Numbered from the stretch's first letter, positions 45,006 through 54,330 are shown. The stretch is DNA of 64,000 bases from Bradyrhizobium sp. AZCC 1693 (GCF_036924745.1 NZ_JAZHSD010000001.1:2294001-2358000), one strand, 5' to 3'. Notes: generated by a model from the sequence alone, not told the origin. Made by a program: numbers and translations.

Positions 45006-48000
45006 TTAATCCACGACGATTGTGCCGCCGCCGAACCTGTAGTTCACGCCGACCTTGACCCCGTCGCTGGTCACCCGCGTGTTGGCATCGAACGCCACCG
45101 CCGTATTGGCAGCCGTAGGCGGCGTCGAACGCACCGAACCGAAATCCATGTGAAGATATTCGAGCTTTGCGGTCCAGTTACCAGTCAGCCGCGTCTCGAC
45201 ACCGGCGCCCACGGCCCAGCCGACGCGATACAAGTGCCGATCCAGCGACGCCGTGGTCGCGACACCCGCATTATCGAAACCTGCGACGGAAGTTGCCGTC
45301 GTTACCTTACCAAACGGAACGCCCGCGGTGACGTAGGCAAGCAGGTCCGGCGTCACCAGCATTCCGACGCGACCGCGGACCGAGGCCACCCACCCCAAAT
45401 GATAGTCGAGGTTTGCCCTTACAGTTGCATCCAGCGGAGCCAGCGCCGCGTTGCAGATATTGCCGGGGCAAACGGTGGCGCTGCGTCCGCGCTGATCGCG
45501 GTATTCAAAATCTCCCTCGACGCCTGCCAAGAGGCGGCCCGATGTCCAGTTATAGCCGGACTGAACGCCAAAGCTCGCGGTGTCGTGCGTGGACGACAGG
45601 CGGGCTCCGGAAAGCGACGCAGCAGTTACCGCGTGATTGAACGCCGCGTTGGTGACCCCCTCACCCCTCAAATATCCGACGTTGCCGCCGGCATAGGCGC
45701 CCGCCCAGTTCCAGGCCACGGCATCCAGCGGCGGGCTCTTGTAGTAGTCGTTGGCAGCCGGCCGTTTCGCCGCACCGATCCAGGTGCCAGGCGGTCCGCT
45801 CGGCCGGTCGACGCCGTATTTGACGTTGAGGAACAGCTTGAAGCCTCGCCCGGGCTGCAGGATCTCGTCCTTGTGGAATTGAACGGAGTTACGAATGTTG
45901 GCGTTGAGCAAATTGTCGCCGATCAGCCCGGTCGCGACCTCGACCGCACCCCACGGCGAGTCCTTCCAGAACTTCCGGTGTTCGACCTGCACCTTGACCA
46001 GATCGTATCCGGGGGTCATCGTGTCGAACTGCGGAATGTCATTCTGCGCAAATGCATGTAGCCAGCCGGCGCGCACAAACCAGTTGTCATTGCGCCAGTA
46101 GACGCCGCCGCCGAGACGCATCGGAGGAATGCGTGGCACGTTGCTGCCGTCGGTAAACGTCGCCCGCACCACATCATATTGGCCATCAATGCCGAACGTG
46201 CCGTTGGCGAGTTGCGCGGCGTCCCATTGCCAGGCCAGTTCGCCGCCGCGGAAGGTTGCGTCGCGCTGATCGTAATTGACCTGGATGTAATCGGTGCCGG
46301 TTCCGCAGGAAGCAAACGTTTCCTGACAGATGACGCCCGTGGCGCGCGAGAAAATGAACTTGTTGTACGCCGTGTAGTAGGCATTCGCGGCGAACCGGAA
46401 AACGCCATCGGTGCGTTTCAGGCCGATTTCCGCCGTCTGTGCGGTTTCAATTCCGAGGTTCGCGTTGCCGATCTTGAACGTCTTCTCCGAACCATCGGGA
46501 CCTTGGGCGAAGAGTTCGAGGGCGCGCGGCGCCCGCTCGATACGTTGCAGCGTCAGGCTTCCGACCAGCGAGGATGGAAGATCCTTGATGATGCCGAAAC
46601 TGATGCTCTTGGGTAGGAAGTCGAGCTTGGCGGCGGCCCTGCCCGGCTCATCCGGCGGCGGGAGAAAATTCGGCGGGAAGGTGAACGCCGTTCCCGCGAC
46701 ATCGACCCCCTCGATGCGTCCCGCCAATTGGGTGCGCAGCGTATCCGTGTGCCTGACTTCATTGAGGAAGTACGCCGCCGCCGTCCTTGTCTGGGCCGGA
46801 AGCAAGATCGCCTGACCCGCCGTATCCAGTTGCTGGTAGGCGCCCTGCGCGCCGACAATGCTGGTCAGCGGACCTAACGGCGTAGCGAACGGTGCGAACT
46901 CGAACTCGAGCTTACCCTCGGTCTGCCTGTTCTTGAAAGTGGCAGTAATCTCCTGGAATCCGGTCGTGGCGAGCACCGTCTCGTCGTGCCGGTACTCCGA
47001 ATATCCGGTCCAGTACCTGACGGCCGCCAGCGCGCTCGCATCCGGACGATACTCGCCTTTGGAACTGATCTTGGTTTGCTCGAGGTCGTTATGCTGGCGG
47101 GCGGCCGCGGTCGCAATACCGGGGACGTAGTAGTCGCTGGTGAAGCGCGAGACGGCGATGCCGGCATAGCCGCCGTCGAAAAGCCAGGAGCCGCCGACCG
47201 CCGCGCCCGCACTCTGCGAGGCCGAATTCGGCTGCTTGCCGTTGAAGGCAGGCGCGGGGATTGGCGGTACGAGATATGGATAACTCGGGACGCTGTAATC
47301 GCCGGAGGATCGCCCGTAGATGTCGGCGTGAACGGCGGCGTTGCGGCCGCCCGCATCCAGCAGGAGCCCGCTCTCCCATCCCCTGTTGACGCTGGTTACA
47401 CCCGACCTCAGTTCTGCGGCCAGTCCTCCTATCGGAACGGCGGTCGGAATCCGGTTGTTGTTGACGTCGACGACGCCTCCGACGGCTTGCGAACCGAAGC
47501 GGAGCGCGCCCGGTCCGCGAACAACGTCAGCCTTCTGGATGGCGAGAGGGTCGATCGGCACCGCGTGGTCTTGCGCGATATCCGACACGTCGACCGCGCC
47601 GACGCCGTTCTCCTGGATGCGGACCTTTGCATCCGTCAAACCGCGCAGAACGGGGCGTGACGATTCCGTGGCAAGGCCTGCGGAAGTAGCACCCGGCATG
47701 TTGGTGAACAGGCTGCCAAATCCGCCGTTGCTGCTGCCGGACTGAATCTGGTTGCTCCCGATCGTCGACAGCGGCGCGAATGGCGGATTGAAAGGCGATG
47801 TCGGCGCGACTGCGGGCGTTGGCCCTGGCAGCGGCGCTGCGACCGTCGTCGAAGGCCGGCTCGGCTCGCCGCGCGCGGCCCGGCGTGCGGGTTTGGGCTG
47901 GCGGCCCTCCACGGTCACTTGCGGCATGTCGATTTCCGCCGTGGCCGGCGCAGGCGCTGCCTGCGATGGACCAGGCTCTGCCGCCGGGGCTTGTCCGGCT

Positions 48001-48161
48001 GCCGGGGGTGGTGCGGGAGCCGGTGGTTCGGCAGGAGGCGCGGCCTGAGGCGCCGACGGCGCAGGCGGTACCGTTTGCGCGAGCGCTGCGGCGTGGCTCA
48101 AACAAACCACTGCCAGTGCCGATGTGCCCACAAAGGCCATTCGCGTCGCGCGCATATTCAT
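45006..48161 (-). CDS. TonB-dependent receptor fused to an Omp25/31-type beta-barrel
   Basis: A 1051-residue outer-membrane protein. Signal peptide residues 1-29, an unusual Pro/Ala-rich segment (30-75), and a TonB-box-like IDMPQVTV (about 77-84) open it. The plug domain follows (about 120-240, PVLRGLTDAKVRIQENGVGA, VVRGPGALRFGSQAVGGVVD), then a 22-strand barrel that ends near LNVKYGV around residue 775. A second domain, residues about 817-1051, starts WNWAGAYAGGNVGY and ends VNYRF plus seven residues. It has the text of eight-stranded Omp25/Omp31-type barrels. An extracellular Cys pair (VCPGNIC) could form a disulfide. The ATG at 48161 puts the MntR-like box 43 bases upstream; a GTG at 48191 is possible. 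Mn(II) or another metal as ligand is inferred from the regulator. Confidence 0.88.
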   Translation of the reverse strand: MNMRATRMAFVGTSALAVVCLSHAAALAQTVPPAPSAPQAAPPAEPPAPAPPPAAGQAPAAEPGPSQAAPAPATAEIDMPQVTVEGRQPKPARRAARGEPSRPSTTVAAPLPGPTPAVAPTSPFNPPFAPLSTIGSNQIQSGSSNGGFGSLFTNMPGATSAGLATESSRPVLRGLTDAKVRIQENGVGAVDVSDIAQDHAVPIDPLAIQKADVVRGPGALRFGSQAVGGVVDVNNNRIPTAVPIGGLAAELRSGVTSVNRGWESGLLLDAGGRNAAVHADIYGRSSGDYSVPSYPYLVPPIPAPAFNGKQPNSASQSAGAAVGGSWLFDGGYAGIAVSRFTSDYYVPGIATAAARQHNDLEQTKISSKGEYRPDASALAAVRYWTGYSEYRHDETVLATTGFQEITATFKNRQTEGKLEFEFAPFATPLGPLTSIVGAQGAYQQLDTAGQAILLPAQTRTAAAYFLNEVRHTDTLRTQLAGRIEGVDVAGTAFTFPPNFLPPPDEPGRAAAKLDFLPKSISFGIIKDLPSSLVGSLTLQRIERAPRALELFAQGPDGSEKTFKIGNANLGIETAQTAEIGLKRTDGVFRFAANAYYTAYNKFIFSRATGVICQETFASCGTGTDYIQVNYDQRDATFRGGELAWQWDAAQLANGTFGIDGQYDVVRATFTDGSNVPRIPPMRLGGGVYWRNDNWFVRAGWLHAFAQNDIPQFDTMTPGYDLVKVQVEHRKFWKDSPWGAVEVATGLIGDNLLNANIRNSVQFHKDEILQPGRGFKLFLNVKYGVDRPSGPPGTWIGAAKRPAANDYYKSPPLDAVAWNWAGAYAGGNVGYLRGEGVTNAAFNHAVTAASLSGARLSSTHDTASFGVQSGYNWTSGRLLAGVEGDFEYRDQRGRSATVCPGNICNAALAPLDATVRANLDYHLGWVASVRGRVGMLVTPDLLAYVTAGVPFGKVTTATSVAGFDNAGVATTASLDRHLYRVGWAVGAGVETRLTGNWTAKLEYLHMDFGSVRSTPPTAANTAVAFDANTRVTSDGVKVGVNYRFGGGTIVVD

Positions 48162-48204
48162 CCCCAGCCAATCGCGCTTCAGCAACGGCACCGGATAAGC
48201 CGCG

Positions 48205-48229
48205 ACACCAAAACGTAGGTAAGGCTACA
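48205..48229. promoter_or_regulatory. MntR-like operator between the receptor and mntR
   Basis: This is the second copy of the 25-base element, core ACGTAGGTAAGGCTACA (48213-48229). It lies 43 bases before the receptor start on the minus strand and about 157 bases before mntR on the plus strand, so it could control both. Left half AACGTAG and right half CTACATGTT are partly palindromic, matching the MntR layout. Confidence 0.65.
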
Positions 48230-48386
48230 TGTTAATGCTGGACCGTTAACTGTCAAGATGCTGCGAACGAGTCGCAAATGCCCGGCGCAGGAATGTTGCG
48301 GATCGGCGACAAGCCGCCAACTTGCAATGTAGTCGGCACCACGCCATGGTCGCGCCTCGTCTGGATGGATTCGCCTGGAAGGTTCA

Positions 48387-48863
48387 GTGGTGCGCAAGCC
48401 CTCGACAGATCGGGCCAAACCGATGCAGCCGCTGCCCGCGGAACAGACGCAGGCGCGCCGCTTTGGCAAGGCGCGATCGGCGCGGTCGACCGCGGTTCTG
48501 GAAGACTATGTCGAACTGATTTCGGATCTACTCGGAACGACCGGCGAGGCGCGCCCGACCGACATCGCACGCAGGCTGGGCGTATCGCATCCGACGGCAA
48601 TCGACACCATCGCGCGGTTGAAGCGTGAAGACCTGGTGACGGCCCGCCCCTATCGCGGGGTGTTCCTGACCGAAAAGGGCGAGACCCTCGCCAAGCGAGT
48701 CCGCGCCCGTCACCGCCTGGTGGTGAACGTCCTGCTGGCGCTGGGCGTTCCGCAAGAAGCCGCGGAAGCTGACGCCGAGGGCATCGAGCATCACGTTTCC
48801 GATGTAACCATCAAGGCCTTCGCCGAATTCCTTCGCGATGCCAAGGATCGGCGCAAGGCATGA
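48387..48863 (+). CDS. mntR: Manganese-responsive regulator MntR (DtxR family)
   Basis: A 158-residue regulator. After an unstructured basic leader, the DtxR winged helix runs about residues 38-100 (DYVELISDLL, DIARRLGVSHPTAIDTIARL). The metal ligands of MntR are all present: Asp40, Glu43, His109, Glu131, Glu134 and His135. Their spacing (3, 66, 22, 3, 1) is exactly that of Bacillus subtilis MntR Asp8, Glu11, His77, Glu99, Glu102, His103. The length and text, including EGIEHHVSD, match E. coli-type MntR, which lacks an SH3 domain. GTG at 48387 follows GGAAGG. It is divergent from the TonB receptor and shares its control region. Confidence 0.9.
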   Translation: MVRKPSTDRAKPMQPLPAEQTQARRFGKARSARSTAVLEDYVELISDLLGTTGEARPTDIARRLGVSHPTAIDTIARLKREDLVTARPYRGVFLTEKGETLAKRVRARHRLVVNVLLALGVPQEAAEADAEGIEHHVSDVTIKAFAEFLRDAKDRRKA

Positions 48864-48885
48864 CGCGCAGGATCGAAACGGGTCG

Positions 48886-50292
48886 CTAGCTCGCCTTGGT
48901 CGCTTTGCGCTCGCCGGTCATGGCATTGTCGGCCGCCCGGCTCATCAGCGACGCATAGTCATGGCCGAACAGGATTTCGCAGAAGCGGATCGCCGCCTGG
49001 GCCTGCATCTGGCGGTAGGCGCGCGCCTTGGGGTCGCCGCCGCGCAGCGCCTGCACCAGGGCCTCGGTGGATCGCTCGACGTAATGCTGCAGGTCGGAAT
49101 AGGTCCGCAGCGTGACCTCGTTGATGGCGAGTTCGCTGGCATAGGTGCGGCACACCGCCACGAAGTCGATCAGGGCGGCGATCTCTTCGACCTCCGAGGC
49201 GTCGATTTTCGGCGAGGCAGCGATATCCTTGTCGGCGCGCTGACGCAGGATGCGGCGGACCCGGCCGGGCACGCTCTCGATCTCCGACTGCAGTGAATTG
49301 GAAATATCGGCGCGGATCGCGGTGAGCTGGCGGCCCCACGCGGAATCGTTGCGCAGGTCGAGCTCGGTGCGCAGCCCACGCACGCCATCGTGCAGGATTT
49401 TCAGTTGCTCGCCGACATTGTCGAAATGGCTGCGCCTGATGTCCGTGCGCAGGCAGGCCGTGAGGAACGAGAGATCGTGCAGCGCGATCGTGACGGCGAT
49501 GCCGTAGGGCGTGGCGGCCACGCGGATCTCGTCATCGGATGCCGCCATTTTGATCGCGAGACGTATGATCTGCCACGGCTGCGCCAGCCGCTGCATGATC
49601 AGCGATAGCGCGAACGGCAGCAATTGCGGCGTCTGCAACGAGGGAACGTTGAGCGCCGAACCCACCGAGGCGATCTGGGATTCCGAAAAGACCCGCATCT
49701 GGCCAGGCATCCGGCTGCCGAGCGTCTCGAGCGTCTCGCGCGCCCGCAGCACGCCTCCGATCGACAACAGGTCCTCGACGACATTGGGCGGACCGATACG
49801 GGCGAGCGACCGCTGCCTGTCGTCGCCCGGGACCGGCGTGGTGATCTTGATGATCGCGTCGGCTGCGGCGAGCTGGAACTTGCGGGTCGCGCCCTCGAGG
49901 CCGGCGTTGCTGCCACTCTGCCTGATCTCGGCGAGCGCGGTTTCGAATGCGCGCGCGGCCTCAGGCGCCCCGTCCCGGCCCAGCCATTGCCAGATCGGCA
50001 GCAGCGATGCACGCCGGATCTGCCCGGCCCTGATGGGAAAATTGCTCTCGACGAGAAAAGGCTCGAGTGGACCAAACAGTAGTCGCGCCGGATCGTCGGT
50101 CCGCGGACGCGCCTCGTCGTCTTCCTCGGTTCCGCGCACGACCTTGCGAAGTTGCTCGAGCACGAAATTGGCGACGGCGATGTCCTCCCCGCGCTCAATG
50201 GCGCGCTCGAACTCCCGCATCAGCAGCGCCTGCGATTGGGGCGGGAGCTGGGCGAGATAGTCCCTCAGCCGCTCGGTCGATGTCTGGCTCAT
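48886..50292 (-). CDS. Hypothetical 468-residue protein
   Basis: I do not recognise a family. The protein is 468 residues and mostly helical by composition, with no signal peptide or membrane helix. The N terminus is helical (RLRDYLAQLPPQSQALLMREFERA), and there is an acidic EEDDEARPRTDD spacer near residue 55-66. Repeated long helices run through the middle, and the C terminus has a GHDYASLMSRAADNAMTG stretch. The text looks like conserved alphaproteobacterial coding sequence with normal codon use. It is convergent with mntR (22 bases apart) and upstream of feuQ on the same strand with about 170 bases between. The role is unknown. Confidence 0.72.
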   Translation of the reverse strand: MSQTSTERLRDYLAQLPPQSQALLMREFERAIERGEDIAVANFVLEQLRKVVRGTEEDDEARPRTDDPARLLFGPLEPFLVESNFPIRAGQIRRASLLPIWQWLGRDGAPEAARAFETALAEIRQSGSNAGLEGATRKFQLAAADAIIKITTPVPGDDRQRSLARIGPPNVVEDLLSIGGVLRARETLETLGSRMPGQMRVFSESQIASVGSALNVPSLQTPQLLPFALSLIMQRLAQPWQIIRLAIKMAASDDEIRVAATPYGIAVTIALHDLSFLTACLRTDIRRSHFDNVGEQLKILHDGVRGLRTELDLRNDSAWGRQLTAIRADISNSLQSEIESVPGRVRRILRQRADKDIAASPKIDASEVEEIAALIDFVAVCRTYASELAINEVTLRTYSDLQHYVERSTEALVQALRGGDPKARAYRQMQAQAAIRFCEILFGHDYASLMSRAADNAMTGERKATKAS

Positions 50293-50463
50293 TCGCCTGG
50301 TGTGGATATGCGTGTGTCATGCGGACGGCAAAGCGCGTCCACCGCCAATCTTAGAAGTGAGCGCGTTAAGAAGTCGTTTAGGAATAACGAAATCAACCCC
50401 GGGCATTGCCAGGTACCGCCCGCTCAACCCGAAGTAATCGCCAGGTAATCGGCGGACGGGCGT

Positions 50464-51837
50464 TCAGACCCCCGGCAACACCAGTTCCGCCCGCAACCCG
50501 CCGATCGGGGCGTCGCCCAGGACAAGGCTGCCGCCATAGAGGCCGGCGAGATCTACCACGATCGAAAGCCCGAGCCCGGACCCCGGCTTGGACTCGTCCA
50601 GGCGCTGGCCGCGCCGGGACACCTGTGCGCGCTCGGCGGCGGACAATCCGCGGCCATCGTCATCGACAATGATCCGGAGCCGCGGCCCGGCACGGGGCTC
50701 CGACGGCGGCTCCACCCTCACCTCGATGAGGACCTGCGAGGCCGCCCATTTGCAGGCGTTGTCGACCAGATTGCCGGCCATCTCCTCGAGGTCCTGGCGC
50801 TCGCCGCGGAACCTGGCTTGAGGGTCGGCCTTCGCCGCGATGGTGACGCTGCGATCCCGATGGATCTTTTCCATGGTCCGCCGCAGCGCCTCGATGGCGG
50901 GCGCGACCTCGGTGACGGTGCCGACGATGGTGACGCGCGCGGCGATGCGCGCCCGTTCCAGATGATGCGCCACTTGATCCCGCATCACATCGGCCTGCTC
51001 CAAGACCTTACTGGCAAAGGGATTTACCGCGTGGGCGGAAGCCTCGTTGACGATGACGGAGAGCGGCGTCTTGATGGCGTGGGCGAGATTGCCGACATGG
51101 GTACGCGCGCGCTCGACGATCTCGCGGTTGGCGTCGATCAGCGCGTTGGTCTCGCGCGCCAGCGGCGCGATCTCGACGGGAAACTCGCCTTCCAGCCGTT
51201 CGGCGCGGCCGGAGCGGATGTCGGCGATCGATTCAGAAATGCGCTTGAGCGGCGCGAGCCCGAAACGGACCTGGAAGATCGTGGTCAGGAGCAGCACGAT
51301 ACCGAGCGCTGCGAAGGTGCCACCAAGGTAATAGTCGAAGGCGCGGATCTCGTCGAAAATCTCGGATGCGTCGCCGGCGACGCTGACCAGGAATTTGCCG
51401 TCGGCGCCGAGGTCGACCGGCCGCTCGACGACCCGCAGGCTCTGGCCCTCGGGTCCGTCGACGTAACCGAGACGGATGCCGGCGGGGGTCAGTTCCGCGC
51501 CGATCTCCTCGAGCTTCGGCAGCTTCTTGTCCCACAGCGAACGCGACGCCCGCGTCTCGGCCTTCTCGTCGGTACGGACGATCTGCCAGTACCAGCCGGA
51601 CAGCGGCAGCTCGAACAGCGGCTCGCCGAGCGACTGGAACTGATGGTCGGGCGGCTCGTCCGGGGTCGCGACCTCGGCTATCAGGGTGCGGAGATAGAGG
51701 TTGAGACGGCGGTCGAAGGCGCGCTCGGTCGCGTTGCGATAGACCGACGACAGGATCACGCCTGTTATGACCAGAATCACGACCACCCACGCGGTCGCCG
51801 ACAGGAACAAGCGCGTGGCGAGCGAGCTTCCGCGCAT
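50464..51837 (-). CDS. feuQ: Sensor histidine kinase, FeuQ/PhoQ-like
   Basis: A 457-residue kinase. Membrane helices lie at about residues 10-32 and 170-190, with a periplasmic sensor between them and a HAMP domain after (APLKRISESIADIRSG). The phosphoacceptor box reads NLAHAIKTPLSV, the form typical of FeuQ and PhoQ-like kinases. HATPase boxes follow (NLVDNACKWA, DDDGRGL, GSGLGLSIV). The FeuP-like regulator gene lies 98 bases upstream on the same strand. In rhizobia FeuPQ controls iron uptake and cyclic-glucan export; the name here rests on sequence text and is provisional. Confidence 0.83.
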   Translation of the reverse strand: MRGSSLATRLFLSATAWVVVILVITGVILSSVYRNATERAFDRRLNLYLRTLIAEVATPDEPPDHQFQSLGEPLFELPLSGWYWQIVRTDEKAETRASRSLWDKKLPKLEEIGAELTPAGIRLGYVDGPEGQSLRVVERPVDLGADGKFLVSVAGDASEIFDEIRAFDYYLGGTFAALGIVLLLTTIFQVRFGLAPLKRISESIADIRSGRAERLEGEFPVEIAPLARETNALIDANREIVERARTHVGNLAHAIKTPLSVIVNEASAHAVNPFASKVLEQADVMRDQVAHHLERARIAARVTIVGTVTEVAPAIEALRRTMEKIHRDRSVTIAAKADPQARFRGERQDLEEMAGNLVDNACKWAASQVLIEVRVEPPSEPRAGPRLRIIVDDDGRGLSAAERAQVSRRGQRLDESKPGSGLGLSIVVDLAGLYGGSLVLGDAPIGGLRAELVLPGV

Positions 51838-51935
51838 CAGGGCACGATCCAGAAAAGCATGTCTTTAAGGCCTCGACCCGAAGGATGGAGACCAGCCTTC
51901 GGGTGGGGTCATGCTCGAATTAAACAACGAGCAAA

Positions 51936-52607
51936 TCAAGTCCCGGGCGACGGCGGCGTCAGCAGATAGCCGAGCCCGCGCACGGTCTGGATAATGTCGA
52001 CGTCGAGCTTCTTGCGGATGCGGCCGACGAATACTTCGATGGTGTTGGAGTCGCGATCGAAGTCCTGGTCGTAGAGATGCTCGACCAGTTCGGTGCGCGA
52101 CACCACGCGCCCGGTGTGATGCATCAGATAGGCCAGCAGGCGATATTCGTGCGAGGTCATCTTGATCGGATTGCCGGAGACGCTGACGCGGCCCGTGCGC
52201 GTATCCAGCGACACCGGGCCGCAGGTCAGTTCCGACTGCGCATGACCGGTGGAACGGCGCAGCAGCGCGCGAATTCGCGCCAGCACTTCTTCGAGGTGAA
52301 ACGGCTTGGCGACGTAGTCGTCGGCGCCGGCGTCAAACCCCTGCACCTTGTCGCTCCAGCGGTCGCGCGCGGTGAGGATCAGGACCGGCATCGCGCGGCC
52401 GCCACGGCGCCACGCCTCCAGGACCGAGATGCCGTCCATCTTGGGCAGCCCGATGTCGAGCACGACGGCGTCATAAGGTTCGCTGTCACCGAGGAAATGC
52501 CCCTCCTCACCATCGAACGCGCGATCGACCACATAGCCGGCATCCGTCAAAGCCGCCGTAAGCTGACGGTTGAGATCCGGATCGTCCTCAACAACAAGCA
52601 GGCGCAA
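51936..52607 (-). CDS. feuP: OmpR-family response regulator, FeuP-like
   Basis: A 223-residue regulator starting at a TTG (52607) preceded by GGAGG at five bases; this start gives MRLLVVEDDPDLNRQL, the usual FeuP/PhoP N terminus. The receiver Asp is in AVVLDIGLPKMDG and the conserved Lys in VAKPFHLEE. The winged helix has MTSHEYRLLAYLMHHTG and NTIEVFVGRIRKKLD. It pairs with the sensor kinase encoded next. An alternative TTG at 52619 lacks a properly spaced ribosome site. Confidence 0.85.
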   Translation of the reverse strand: MRLLVVEDDPDLNRQLTAALTDAGYVVDRAFDGEEGHFLGDSEPYDAVVLDIGLPKMDGISVLEAWRRGGRAMPVLILTARDRWSDKVQGFDAGADDYVAKPFHLEEVLARIRALLRRSTGHAQSELTCGPVSLDTRTGRVSVSGNPIKMTSHEYRLLAYLMHHTGRVVSRTELVEHLYDQDFDRDSNTIEVFVGRIRKKLDVDIIQTVRGLGYLLTPPSPGT

Positions 52608-52901
52608 GCTGGCCTCCAAAAATGAGCCCTACGATATCAGATCTCAAGATGAGGCCCACCGGCGTGAACGGGCCATGAACGAGGGGCACGGTGCAATGTT
52701 ACTTTTTCGTTATAAGGTTTTTCGGCGGCCGGGCATGGCCACAAGCCGAACGCCTAGCATGGCCAATTGCCTGCCCCAAGGGTCTGCTAGGGTCTGGCAG
52801 GGTGGAGCCGGAAGGTCGCTTGCGCCGACAGCTTTCGGATAGGCGGCACGCTGCCCGCCCGCAAGGGGCCCGCAAGCCCGATCGGTCGCCCGGTCAGCCG
52901 T

Positions 52902-53054
52902 TCACGTCCGGAAGAATACGAACCAGACGATGCCGAGGATCAGAACCGCAAGCCCGGTTGAAACCGTCAGGAGCGCGAGCACCGACGGGCCGGGTTCGGC
53001 TTGACGCGCCTCGGTCGGGGTTTCGACGATCTGGCCATGTCGTTGCGTTGCCAT
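52902..53054 (-). CDS. Small single-helix membrane protein
   Basis: A 50-residue protein with a soluble N-terminal half (MATQRHGQIVETPTEARQAE) and one membrane helix (SVLALLTVSTGLAVLILGIVW) ending at the short FVFFRT tail. GAGG stands before the ATG at 53054. The frame is open further upstream but without a ribosome site. There is no family assignment. It is divergent from ku. Confidence 0.6.
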   Translation of the reverse strand: MATQRHGQIVETPTEARQAEPGPSVLALLTVSTGLAVLILGIVWFVFFRT

Positions 53055-53307
53055 GGGGACCTCGTCAAGTAAGTGCCTGTAATGCCAGCGAATGCTCCGA
53101 CACCGCCTGGCAAGGCAACGCATGGTCGCAAGTGATGTTCCTACCCTTTGGGCCGGGCCGCGCGATCGCTGCGTCCAAAACGCCGCAGTGCGACGTCAGC
53201 CCGGACAGTTAACGCCGTTCGGAAATTCCCTGCCCCGGCATGTTTGAGACGGGGTCATCCGATGGTATTCTTGCCGGTCGTCTGTTGCGTTTTTTTCGGA
53301 GTAGCCC

Positions 53308-54294
53308 ATGGCCCCCCGCGCCAATTGGAAGGGTTTTCTGCGCCTCTCGCTCGTGACCTGTCCGGTCGCCCTGTATCCGGCGACGTCGGACACCGAGAAG
53401 GTCTCCTTCAACCAGATCAACCGCAAGACCGGCCACCGGATCAAATACGCCAAGGTCGACGCTGACACCGGCGAAGAAGTCGCCAACGACGACATCATGA
53501 AGGGCTACAAGGTCGACACCGACACCTACATTGAGGTGACGAAGGACGAGCTCGACGAGCTCGCGCTGGAATCGACCCGCACCATCGAGATCGACGAGTT
53601 CGTGCCGAGGGCCGATATCGACAGCCGTTACGTGATCCGGCCCTACTACCTCGTGCCGGACGGCAAGGTCGGCCACGATGCATTCGCGGTGATCCGCGAA
53701 ACCATCCGCACCATGGACAAGGTCGCGATCGGACGCGTGGTGCTGACCAACCGCGAGCACATCATCGCGCTGGAGCCGCTCGACAAGGGCCTGATGGGAA
53801 CGCTGCTGCGCTACCCCTACGAGGTGCGCAGCGAGACGGAATATTTCGAGGATATCCAGGACGTGAAGATCACCAAGGATATGCTTGATCTGGCAAGGCA
53901 TATCGTCGAGCAGAAATCCGGCTCATTCGAGCCCGAGCAGTTCGAGGACCGCTATGAGCAGGCGCTGATCGACCTGATCAATCAGAAGCGCAACGGGCTG
54001 AGCACCACGGCAAAGGCTGCGCCGAAAACGACCGGCAACGTCATCAACCTGATGGATGCGCTCAAGCGCAGCCTCGCCAGCGAAAAGCAGGCCGCCCCTG
54101 CCGCCAAGGTCACCGAAAAGGCCAAGGGCAAGAAGCCGAAGAAGGCCGCCGCGGGCCAGCGCGAGATGCTGTTGCCGATCAGCGGCGGCGGCAAACGCGC
54201 CGCCAAGGAGACGGCCAAGGAAACGGTGAAGGAAGCGCCGAAGAAGGCGGAGAAGCCGGTGCGATCAGCCGCCCGCACCAAGAAGGCCGGATGA
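53308..54294 (+). CDS. ku: Ku protein (bacterial NHEJ)
   Basis: A 328-residue bacterial Ku. The core domain is visible from WKGFLRLSLVTCPVALYPAT through RPYYLVPDGKVGHDAFAVIRE to a QALIDLINQKRNG segment. The C-terminal 70 residues are Lys/Ala-rich (KEAPKKAEKPVRSAARTKK), a typical DNA-binding tail. CGGAG precedes the ATG. Ku binds double-strand ends and recruits ligase D; no ligD is in this window. It is an isolated gene. Confidence 0.93.
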   Translation: MAPRANWKGFLRLSLVTCPVALYPATSDTEKVSFNQINRKTGHRIKYAKVDADTGEEVANDDIMKGYKVDTDTYIEVTKDELDELALESTRTIEIDEFVPRADIDSRYVIRPYYLVPDGKVGHDAFAVIRETIRTMDKVAIGRVVLTNREHIIALEPLDKGLMGTLLRYPYEVRSETEYFEDIQDVKITKDMLDLARHIVEQKSGSFEPEQFEDRYEQALIDLINQKRNGLSTTAKAAPKTTGNVINLMDALKRSLASEKQAAPAAKVTEKAKGKKPKKAAAGQREMLLPISGGGKRAAKETAKETVKEAPKKAEKPVRSAARTKKAG

Positions 54295-54330
54295 TTGGGC
54301 AAGGAGCGCGATAGCATCATCTAGCGCGCG

